DNA from: Rhodocyclaceae bacterium
GTDB taxonomy: Bacteria > Pseudomonadota > Gammaproteobacteria > Burkholderiales > Rhodocyclaceae
DNA: 64,000 nt
Assembly (NCBI GenBank): GCA_016718525.1
Contig: JADKDD010000002.1
Location: 496,001-560,000, forward strand
Reading direction: 5' to 3'
The notes beneath the pieces were generated by a model, which worked only from the letters and a program-made list of their open reading frames with translations, searched no databases and was not told where the DNA came from. The translations under genes and the position numbers were made by a program. This document shows, piece by piece, positions 44,889 to 54,494 of this stretch. Numbering within the stretch: the first letter of the stretch is position 1; every line of letters begins with the position of its first letter.

Positions 44889-45969
44889 GTTCGTTCAACG
44901 GCCATCGCGGGCGCACCGCAAATGCACCTCGCCGGTCATTGGGCGTGATACCGTTTTGCAGCAAACGTTGGGCAGCGCAAAACGCAATCATTGCGCCGTT
45001 ATCGGTGCACAATTCCATCTCCGGGTAAAACACCCGGCCACCTTGCTTGGCCATAGCTTCATTGAGTCGCTGGCGTAAACGTCGATTGGCGCCAACACCG
45101 CCGGCGACCACCAGGTTTGCCAGTTGGTGCTGACGACACGCCGTTAGTGACTTGGCAACCAATACATCGGACACCGCTTCCTGAAACTCGGCCGCCAGAT
45201 CGGCTTTGTCCGCGTCGGATAAATCGCGTTGGCGCACTTGCGTCAGCACCGCTGTTTTCAGACCGGAAAAGCTGAATGACAAATCGCCGCTAGCCAACAT
45301 CGGTCGCGGCAATTTAAACCGGCCAGCAACCCCGCGCTCAGCCAGCTTCGCCAAAGCGGGTCCGCCCGGGTATCCCAAGCCGAGCAACTTGGCAGTCTTG
45401 TCGAAGGCCTCTCCGGCTGCATCATCGAGCGATTCGCCCAGCAGCTTGTAATTACCGACGCGCGACACGCGCATCAACTGCGTATGCCCGCCGGATACCA
45501 ACAGCGCAATAAACGGAAAAGCCGGAGCATCGGCGGAAAGCAAAGGAGAAAGCAGATGCCCTTCCAAATGGTGCACGGGCAGCGCTGGAATCCCCAACGC
45601 CATTGCAAACGATTCCGCAAAGCTCGCCCCCGCCAGGAGCGCGCCAGCCAGGCCCGGACCGGCCGTGTAAGCAATTGCATCAATTTCAGCGCGTGCACAT
45701 TTGGCTTCAGTGAGTACCCGCTCCGTGAGCGGGATCAGGCGTCGGATGTGGTCTCGCGAAGCGAGTTCAGGTACCACCCCACCATAGGCTTCGTGCATTG
45801 CCACTTGCGTATGCACCGCGTGCGCCAACAGCCCATGCTCGGTGTCGTAGATGGCTACGCCGGTTTCATCACAGGAAGATTCAATCCCGAGTACATAACA
45901 ACATGTCGATAAAACGCAGTCGCATCGCCGGTGACATATCGTGTGCAGTAAATAGTTCGGTCCGCGCAC
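44881..45969 (-). CDS. tsaD: tRNA N6-adenosine threonylcarbamoyltransferase, start codon unclear
   Basis: TsaD transfers the threonylcarbamoyl group to A37 of ANN-decoding tRNAs. The conserved start YVLGIESSCDETG, metal-binding HHLEGHLLSPL and VVAGGVGANRRLR are intact. From YVLGIES to the end it has 338 residues, the family size. No in-frame ATG, GTG or TTG lies close to YVLGIES. The nearest is the GTG at 45969, adding 24 residues. The expected ATG TTG lies at 45904 but one base out of frame. A dispersed repeat encodes TACRQHQLA without changing the length. It overlaps the upstream hydrolase gene. Confidence 0.88.
   Translation of the reverse strand: MRGPNYLLHTICHRRCDCVLSTCCYVLGIESSCDETGVAIYDTEHGLLAHAVHTQVAMHEAYGGVVPELASRDHIRRLIPLTERVLTEAKCARAEIDAIAYTAGPGLAGALLAGASFAESFAMALGIPALPVHHLEGHLLSPLLSADAPAFPFIALLVSGGHTQLMRVSRVGNYKLLGESLDDAAGEAFDKTAKLLGLGYPGGPALAKLAERGVAGRFKLPRPMLASGDLSFSFSGLKTAVLTQVRQRDLSDADKADLAAEFQEAVSDVLVAKSLTACRQHQLANLVVAGGVGANRRLRQRLNEAMAKQGGRVFYPEMELCTDNGAMIAFCAAQRLLQNGITPNDRRGAFAVRPRWPLNELS
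45119..45145 (+). repeat. Dispersed 27-bp element, copy 8 (in tsaD)
   Basis: GCCAGTTGGTGCTGAC followed by GACACGCCGTT, antisense to tsaD. It encodes LTACRQHQLA in a different frame from the other antisense copies, at the helix before the conserved VVAGGVGANRR, and adds no length relative to E. coli TsaD. Confidence 0.85.
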
Positions 45970-46900
45970 CGGGCGATTTCCAGCGAATGCCCCACAGCGG
46001 CGCAATCTCGGTTGGCAACATGGCATAACGCGCATCACCGATAGTGTCCGGCTGATTCGGGTCGCGGACCACGAACCCTTTCGAATGCTCCCGAAAACGT
46101 TCAATTTCACGCAAGCGATCTGCCTCGCCGGCAGCAATCAGACGAGCCTCGTTGGAATCTATCAGCGGTGCCGATGATCCTTGGTAACCCCTTAATGTCC
46201 AACCGGCGCGAATCGCGTCAGCATAGACCCGGCCTTGGTGCGAATAGATGCTGCGCCAGAGGATCAGGTTCGCCATGGTTGGCTTGGCGCTGACAGTTGC
46301 CGCGCCATGTCCCCGCGCTTGCATCAACTCCGCTGCCATTGCTTCGACGCGGGATTGTTGAAATGTTGCAATAGACAAGTAAATGGATGCCAAAGGCAAA
46401 GCCCAGAGTGCCGCTTTTGATTCCGCACGCCGCAATGAAAGGAACAAAGGCACCAACAACAAGACTGTAAAGCTCGGATCAAAAACCGCAATCACGCTCC
46501 ACGCAGTTTGATCTGATGAAAATGGCAACCACAGATGCGTACCATAGCTGGTACAACTATCCAGCAACAAGTGCGCGAGATATCCCGCCAAGGCGGCGAT
46601 GTAAATCGGCCTGAAACTCAGCTGTTGCCGCCAAAATGGCCATAACAAGGCGGCCGCAATTAACGCACCGACAGGCACGAACGCCAATGCGTGGGTGAAG
46701 TGCCGGTGGTAGTCCAGGATCAGTAGTGCATCGCTCGAACTCTGGATGAAGGTATCCGCATCGGGCAACAGGCCGCCAATGGCACCGCAGACCGCTAATC
46801 GGCGACGTGTTGCGAGGTCCGCAGTCGCTGTGCCAACCAGTCTGGGCGACAGCGCTGCAGCAAACACCGCACCCATCGCAGCATGGGTCACGCTGTCCAT
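45881..46900 (-). CDS. Membrane-bound metal-dependent hydrolase (DUF457/YdjM type)
   Basis: A 339-residue membrane protein beginning MDSVTHAAMGAVFAAAL, with the GGLLPDADTFIQ and HRHFTHALAF motifs of the YdjM/DUF457 family, in which Asp and His residues are thought to bind metal. Four or five hydrophobic segments follow, then a soluble C-terminal part. Its substrate is unknown. Its 3' end overlaps the start region of tsaD, which may imply coupled translation. A single-base change near the end would join both frames. Confidence 0.85.
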   Translation of the reverse strand: MDSVTHAAMGAVFAAALSPRLVGTATADLATRRRLAVCGAIGGLLPDADTFIQSSSDALLILDYHRHFTHALAFVPVGALIAAALLWPFWRQQLSFRPIYIAALAGYLAHLLLDSCTSYGTHLWLPFSSDQTAWSVIAVFDPSFTVLLLVPLFLSLRRAESKAALWALPLASIYLSIATFQQSRVEAMAAELMQARGHGAATVSAKPTMANLILWRSIYSHQGRVYADAIRAGWTLRGYQGSSAPLIDSNEARLIAAGEADRLREIERFREHSKGFVVRDPNQPDTIGDARYAMLPTEIAPLWGIRWKSPGARTELFTAHDMSPAMRLRFIDMLLCTRD

Positions 46901-46983
46901 GGCTTAGCGGCTGCTTCCGACTACACGGTGGGGCGTGACTCGCCGGCGCATACATGCATCCTCAAGTGCGTGCTGCAGATTTT

Positions 46984-47060
46984 TGGTGGGCCCGGTCAGA
47001 CTTGAACTGACGACCAAAGGATTATGAGTCCTCTGCTCTAACCAACTGAGCTACAGGCCC
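46984..47060 (-). tRNA. tRNA with CAU anticodon, probably tRNA-Ile2
   Basis: A full cloverleaf is visible: acceptor GGGCCTG/CGGGCCC, D arm GCTC...GAGC, anticodon arm GAGGA-CTCATAA-TCCTT, T arm GTCAG-TTCAAGT-CTGAC, and encoded CCA. The anticodon CAU (47026-47024) can belong to elongator Met or to Ile2 modified by TilS. The anticodon-arm and variable-loop region (TTTGGTCG) is nearer to E. coli Ile2 than to Met, as far as I recall it. It follows rpoD, a usual place in Burkholderiales. Confidence 0.93.
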
Positions 47061-47072
47061 GTGACTTGGGTA

Positions 47073-47104
47073 GGGCGTAGCGCGACAAATCCGCGACCAC
47101 GCCC
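47073..47104 (-). other. Hairpin between rpoD and the tRNA
   Basis: GGGCGT...CGCG pairs with CGCG...ACGCCC just below the rpoD stop. There is no T tract, so it may slow RNA decay or be a processing site between the rpoD message and the tRNA rather than a terminator. Confidence 0.4.
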
Positions 47105-47109
47105 GGCAA

Positions 47110-49698
<2,589 letters not shown>

Positions 49699-49787
49699 GG
49701 CGATCCTTAGGCGTTATTTCGACGCACCGGCTTTGCAGGTTTTCAGGTCAGCAAAGTGCGAGGATTAATCATGAAGCGGAGCCAGCA

Positions 49788-49817
49788 ATTATACTAGAAA
49801 GCCCCCATTTCCGGCAA
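49788..49817 (-). promoter_or_regulatory. Candidate sigma-70 promoter of rpoD inside the dnaG 3' end
   Basis: On the minus strand TTGCCG (49817-49812) and TATAAT (49793-49788) are 18 bases apart. The -10 box overlaps the dnaG stop codon, and the start would be about 80 bases before the rpoD ATG. It allows rpoD to be made apart from dnaG, as in other macromolecular-synthesis operons. Confidence 0.55.
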
Positions 49818-51576
49818 GGGCAGCCGTGTTAGCAGCCGTTGCTGCGGCTTTTTTTGCCAGAAGCGCAGATAGACGAGTCCGCTCGTCCGGGCTTAGCCCG
49901 TGGCGCGCTCGTTCAACCAAGACGGAAATCTCTCGGTTTAGCGCCGAATTTTGCAGATGGTTGATGGTCGCGACAAACTCGACCTCGTCCTGTCCGGGAT
50001 CGTGGTCGTCCTCGAGCGAGCTTGCCACCATCGCCGAGAGTACCGACTCATGCGGTGTGCCACGAAAAAACTCCATCATCATCGCCAAACCGCTACCTGG
50101 TTGAGCGCCATGCTCGACGGCATCAACGATCGCCATCAATACAGCCCCCTCCGCCAAACCGGAATCAATCAAACCATGTGGCAATCTGGCGGCCAAGGCT
50201 GGCGACCGGATGACCAGCTTCAACAGTTGAAATTCAACCGAGCGTGCCATTGGTCGTTGCGTTGAGCGTGGCGGAGCCGCCCGCGTGCGCGCCAAAGGTT
50301 GAAGTTCGCATTTGGCCTCCACTTCGGCTTGTGACAACTGTGCGCGGTTGGCGATTTCCTTGGTCAGCTGCACTCGCAACACTGGCGCGCCCACTTTTTG
50401 CAACAATGGTTTGGCTAAATGCACTAATCTCGCCCTCCCCTCGGGCGTACTTGGACTGGCTTGCTTGACCAATTCTCGCAACAGAAATTCACTTAGGCGG
50501 GTTGCGTTGCGGGCGTGCTCGACGAAGGCTTCTTTGCCGTGCTCACGAATAAATTCATCCGGGTCCTGATTCCCCGGCATCTGCAGAATCTCGACCACCT
50601 TGTTGTCGGTCAAGTACGCCAAGCTCACTTCCATGGCCCGCCACGCCGCACGGTCACCTGCACTGTCGCGATCAAAACAGAAAACGACCCGATTGGCTTG
50701 TTTCAAGAGTTTTTGAATATTGGCTTCTGTCGCCGCCGTGCCGAGTGTGGCGACCACATTTTCGACACCCCATTGCGCCAGGCCAACCACATCCATATAA
50801 CCTTCAACAACCAGCACGGTATCCTCGTCGCGGATAGCCTTGCGGGCCTGTGGTAGGCCGTACAACTCGCGCCCTTTTTCAAATAGCGGTGTCTCCGGGG
50901 AGTTGAGATATTTGGGTTCGTCATTTCCCAATACCCGGCCGCCGAAGCCGATGACATTGCCACGCTGATCCTGTATCGGAAACATGATGCGATCACGAAA
51001 ACGATCGTAACGGCGGCCCTGTTCGTTAACGATGACCAAGCCGCAATCGACCAAACCCTGTTGGTTGTAGTCGGAGAAAATTTTCTGCAAATTCTGCCAA
51101 CCGTCCGGCGCGTAACCGAGGCCAAATTTAGCCGCAATCTCACCAGTCAAGCCGCGCTGCTTTAGATAGCTCACCGCAGTCGGCGAGACCTTCAACTGAT
51201 CGCGGTAATAGTTCATCGCGCCGGCCATGAGCTCGGTCAGTGGAGCGTTCTGTTCGCGTTTGTCCTGAGCTTGCTTGTGACGTTCTTCCTGCGGCACTGT
51301 GAGGCCAACAGATGTCGCCAAATCTTCGACAGCATCGATAAAACCGATCCCCGCGTGCTGCATCAGGAAGCTGATCGCGCTGCCATGCGCGCCACAACCA
51401 AAGCAGTGATAAAACTGCTTGCTCGGGCTTACCGTAAAGGACGGAGATTTTTCCGAATGGAAGGGGCAACAAGCGCTAAAGTTTGCCCCGGACTTTTTCA
51501 GCGGAACGTAGCGCTCGACGATATCAACGATATCAACGCGGCCAAGCAATTCCTGAATAAAGCTATCGGGAATCAT
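49789..51576 (-). CDS. dnaG: DNA primase
   Basis: DnaG makes RNA primers for replication. The N-terminal CHC2 zinc finger (SACCPFHSEKSPSF, FYHCFGCGAHG) is followed by the TOPRIM domain with VVEGYMDVVGLAQWG and the metal-binding DRDSAGDRAAWRA, and a C-terminal helicase-binding domain from about residue 440. It has 595 residues. It lies between yqeY and rpoD; 114 bases without a gene separate it from yqeY. Confidence 0.96.
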   Translation of the reverse strand: MIPDSFIQELLGRVDIVDIVERYVPLKKSGANFSACCPFHSEKSPSFTVSPSKQFYHCFGCGAHGSAISFLMQHAGIGFIDAVEDLATSVGLTVPQEERHKQAQDKREQNAPLTELMAGAMNYYRDQLKVSPTAVSYLKQRGLTGEIAAKFGLGYAPDGWQNLQKIFSDYNQQGLVDCGLVIVNEQGRRYDRFRDRIMFPIQDQRGNVIGFGGRVLGNDEPKYLNSPETPLFEKGRELYGLPQARKAIRDEDTVLVVEGYMDVVGLAQWGVENVVATLGTAATEANIQKLLKQANRVVFCFDRDSAGDRAAWRAMEVSLAYLTDNKVVEILQMPGNQDPDEFIREHGKEAFVEHARNATRLSEFLLRELVKQASPSTPEGRARLVHLAKPLLQKVGAPVLRVQLTKEIANRAQLSQAEVEAKCELQPLARTRAAPPRSTQRPMARSVEFQLLKLVIRSPALAARLPHGLIDSGLAEGAVLMAIVDAVEHGAQPGSGLAMMMEFFRGTPHESVLSAMVASSLEDDHDPGQDEVEFVATINHLQNSALNREISVLVERARHGLSPDERTRLSALLAKKAAATAANTAALAGNGGFLV

Positions 51577-51690
51577 CGAAATCTGACTATCGATGAATTG
51601 GTGCTTATGTGCAGTGCCGGCTTTTCACTGCCGACTCGCTTCGCAGGCTCAATGCATGCATTTCGAATTCCCCGCTACGCCGCCGTCGAA

Positions 51691-52140
51691 TCAAGCTGTG
51701 CTCAGACGGGCTTTGACCAATTTTGACAGCTCTCCCATGTCGGCGCGACCGGCAACGCGAGGCTTCAGGATTGCCATCACCTTGCCCATGTCGGCCGGTG
51801 ACGTTGCGCCGGATTCAGTAAATGCGGCGCTCACCATCGCTGCCAAGGCTTCGCTGGACAGGGCTTGCGGCATATAGGCAGAAAGCACCTCGACCTCAAA
51901 CTTTTCGGCATCGGCCAAATCCGTCCGTTTGGCAGTCTCAAACTGAGCGATCGAATCCTTACGCTGCTTGAGCATTTTTTCAATGATCGTGACGACTGCC
52001 GCATCGTCAAGCTCGATGCGCTGATCAACTTCGATTTGTTTCATCGCGGAGAGCAGCAAGCGCAACGCACCGAGACGGCTCTTCTCGCCGGCCTTTAGTG
52101 CGGATTTCATGTCCTCGGAAATTCGTGCTTTTAGTGTCAT
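51691..52140 (-). CDS. YqeY/GatB-like domain protein
   Basis: A small cytoplasmic protein of 149 residues related to the tRNA-binding tail of GatB. The start MTLKARISEDMKSALKAGEKSRL and QRKDSIAQFETAKRTDLA are typical. The C-terminus is ATSPADMGKVMAILKPRVAGRADMG. The ATG at 52140 is chosen over an upstream TTG. It usually lies between rpsU and dnaG; no rpsU is seen here, where a divergent OsmC-like gene starts instead. Confidence 0.9.
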   Translation of the reverse strand: MTLKARISEDMKSALKAGEKSRLGALRLLLSAMKQIEVDQRIELDDAAVVTIIEKMLKQRKDSIAQFETAKRTDLADAEKFEVEVLSAYMPQALSSEALAAMVSAAFTESGATSPADMGKVMAILKPRVAGRADMGELSKLVKARLSTA

Positions 52141-52243
52141 CTTTTTTTGCCTTGTAGGTTTCAAGCAGGAGCAGGTTCGCTACCGGCTAGTTTACTCGTA
52201 GCGCGACACTTAGAATGCAGGCATCAATCTGCGGAGTGTGAAC

Positions 52244-52663
52244 ATGAAATCGACGATACGTTGGCACAATGACGGGATGAGTTTCATTGCCGAGACCGGC
52301 AGTGGCCATATTCTGGCAATGGATGGCGCACCCGAGGGTGGCGGTCGCAATTTGGCGCCACGGCCGATGGAACTTCTGCTCGCAGGGACCGGTGGCTGTA
52401 CCGCCTACGATGTTGTTTTGATTCTGAAGCGCGGGCGCCACGCGGTGACCGATTGCGAAGTCAAGCTGAGTGCAGATCGGGCTGAGTCTGACCCTAAAGT
52501 ATTCACCAAAATCAACATGCACTTTATTGTGCGCGGTAAAAACTTGCGTCTCGAAACGGTTGAAAAAGCGATCAAACTTTCCGCCGAGAAATACTGTTCG
52601 GCGTCACTGATGCTGGGCAAGACAGCAGAAATCACTCACACCTGTGAGGTAATCGAAGGCTAA
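52244..52663 (+). CDS. OsmC-family protein (YhfA-like)
   Basis: An OsmC/Ohr-fold protein of 139 residues, very like E. coli YhfA in segments such as GTGGCTAYDVVLILKRGR, DCEVKLSADR and LSAEKYCSASLMLGK. OsmC proteins reduce organic peroxides with paired Cys; the Cys in GGCTA and EKYCSAS are at the expected places. The ATG at 52244 or a GTG 6 bases upstream can serve as start. It is convergent with coq7 and divergent from yqeY. Confidence 0.88.
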   Translation: MKSTIRWHNDGMSFIAETGSGHILAMDGAPEGGGRNLAPRPMELLLAGTGGCTAYDVVLILKRGRHAVTDCEVKLSADRAESDPKVFTKINMHFIVRGKNLRLETVEKAIKLSAEKYCSASLMLGKTAEITHTCEVIEG

Positions 52664-52667
52664 TCGG

Positions 52668-53288
52668 TCAAAGGTAATACGCCGTATTGGTCATCAGTTT
52701 GGCCGAAAACTTCATCGCCTGCTTGACTGGTAACGGCAGCTCCGCTGCCCCTGCCTCAACCGCTGATTCGGCGTGGGCTATTTCATCCTGCTGCATCTGC
52801 AACACGACTTCTCGCGAGCGCTGATCTTGCACTGGAAGCAGTCCGAGATGTTCCTGCAAGTGGCTCTCTACTTGACGCTCGGTTTCCGCCAAAAAGCCAA
52901 GATTCCAGCGATCACCGAATTTCCCCGCCAGAACCCCGATTGCCAACGCGCCGGAATACCACAAAGGATTGAGCGCACTCTTGCGTCCGCCAAGCTCAGT
53001 GATCCGGCGCTCGGTCCAGTTCAAATGCTCAGTCTCTTGCCACGCCGCATATTCCATCGCCCGACGCACTTCAGGATCATGTGAGGTTAGTGCCTGACCT
53101 TGATACAGCGCCTGCGCACATATCTCTCCCACGTGATTCACGCGCATCAATGCCGCTGCGTGCTTGCGTTCAGCGTCGGACATTTCAGCTTCTGAGGTCG
53201 CGGCACCTGGCATCGCTCTGCGCGTTGGCGCATCAGCAAATACGGTGCGCAAGGCTTTGTCGAATTCGATGATCAGTTTGTCAAACAT
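52668..53288 (-). CDS. coq7: Demethoxyubiquinone hydroxylase (COQ7 family)
   Basis: A di-iron monooxygenase that makes the last hydroxylation in ubiquinone synthesis, replacing E. coli UbiF in many betaproteobacteria. The di-iron ligand segments are NHVGEICAQALYQGQ, WQETEHLNW, ERQVESHLQEHL and DEIAHAESA. It has 206 residues from the ATG at 53288; a GTG three codons upstream is possible. It is convergent with the OsmC gene. Confidence 0.94.
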   Translation of the reverse strand: MFDKLIIEFDKALRTVFADAPTRRAMPGAATSEAEMSDAERKHAAALMRVNHVGEICAQALYQGQALTSHDPEVRRAMEYAAWQETEHLNWTERRITELGGRKSALNPLWYSGALAIGVLAGKFGDRWNLGFLAETERQVESHLQEHLGLLPVQDQRSREVVLQMQQDEIAHAESAVEAGAAELPLPVKQAMKFSAKLMTNTAYYL

Positions 53289-53318
53289 GGTTGTCACGTC
53301 TGTGGCATTTCATAGGAC

Positions 53319-53870
53319 TCAGTTTGCGTCAGGGTGCTTGCCTCGCCCAAGCGCCTTTTTCGCTTCTTCAGTTGAGCGGATTACTCCGCCATTTGTACAA
53401 AAGAAATCCCTTGTCAAGGCGGCATGGTGGCGATAGGTGGGCGTGTTGTTGATTGCGCGCCAGTCACTAACACTCGGCTTCACCCAACTCCCGTCCGGAC
53501 GTCCGATGGCATAGAGTTTCCACGCCCGTTTCTGACAACGGATGCCCTCGTAGCTCACATTGCGCACACCACCCGCGGTTTCAATCACCAGGACATAACG
53601 CACGATTTCGTCATCACCCAACGCAAGCGTGGATTGGTCAATGTAGTAACTGTTAGTGCTTTCGACGCTAACGAAGAATGGACGCAAATTGGCCAGTTCG
53701 GGTGGGGAAGGGAAATTGTCGGTATTGACCACTATTTCCACCGGCAGCGGTTTGTCGGCATCGAAATCACCACGAAAGCTTGACCGCCCTTCGCCATTAC
53801 CGCCTTGAACGACAGTGCTGATGGTCAACAAAACCAACGCAAGCTTAGATCGATTCATTTGAATCTTCAT
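53319..53870 (-). CDS. CNP1-like family exported protein
   Basis: A protein resembling the CNP1-like family of unknown function, first noted near Neisseria genes. The conserved core is RYVLVIETAGGVRNVSYEGIRC and the later CQKRAWKLYAIGR with DGSWVKPSVSDW. A hydrophobic N-terminus (LALVLLTISTVVQG) suggests export. The ATG at 53870 overlaps the end of rppH; ATG 53858 is an alternative. It has 183 residues. Confidence 0.8.
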   Translation of the reverse strand: MKIQMNRSKLALVLLTISTVVQGGNGEGRSSFRGDFDADKPLPVEIVVNTDNFPSPPELANLRPFFVSVESTNSYYIDQSTLALGDDEIVRYVLVIETAGGVRNVSYEGIRCQKRAWKLYAIGRPDGSWVKPSVSDWRAINNTPTYRHHAALTRDFFCTNGGVIRSTEEAKKALGRGKHPDAN

Positions 53871-54384
53871 TGCTGAACTGGGACATCCACAGCCGGATTT
53901 GCTCTTCCGGGCTCGCAAACAAGAGGCGTGCCAATTCCGAAAGTGCTTTCTCATACACGCCGCGTTTGAACGTAATCACGCTATCGAGTGGTATCCAGTA
54001 ACTGCTCCAGCGCCACGCATCAAACTCGGGATGCGCACTGGCGCGCAATGACACGTCAGTATCGCGTCCGACCATACGCAGCAGATACCAGATTTGCTTC
54101 TGGCCCTTGTAACTGTTCCGCCATTCACGGCGAACCCAATGTGTTGGCACCTCGTAGCGTAACCAGTCGCGCGTGCGGCCAATGATCCGCACATGCTCGG
54201 GTTTCAGGCCGACTTCTTCATACAATTCGCGATACATGGCTTGCTCGGGTGACTCCCCCCGATTGATACCGCCCTGCGGGAACTGCCAGGAATGTTCGCG
54301 AATCCGTTTGCCCCAAAACACCTCGTTACGACTGTTAGCCAGAATGATGCCGACGTTAGGGCGGTAGCCTTCACGATCGAGCAT
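53845..54384 (-). CDS. rppH: RNA 5'-pyrophosphohydrolase (Nudix)
   Basis: RppH removes pyrophosphate from the mRNA 5' end to start decay. The Nudix box is intact (GESPEQAMYRELYEEVG), preceded by REHSWQFPQGGINR, and GRTRDWLRYEVPTHWVRR is typical of RppH. The ATG at 54384 puts the conserved MLDREGYRPNVGIIL at residue 1. It has 179 residues. It is divergent from proS, as in other Burkholderiales, and overlaps the CNP1-like gene. Confidence 0.94.
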   Translation of the reverse strand: MLDREGYRPNVGIILANSRNEVFWGKRIREHSWQFPQGGINRGESPEQAMYRELYEEVGLKPEHVRIIGRTRDWLRYEVPTHWVRREWRNSYKGQKQIWYLLRMVGRDTDVSLRASAHPEFDAWRWSSYWIPLDSVITFKRGVYEKALSELARLLFASPEEQIRLWMSQFSNEDSNESI

Positions 54385-54494
54385 GATGCACTTCCAATAA
54401 ATAGTTGCAGCCATTGTTCCACATTCCGGGCCGACTGGAAAGTGTCGCTGCAAGTTAAAATTGTCGAATCCAATATTTCACTTCTGCCATTGCC

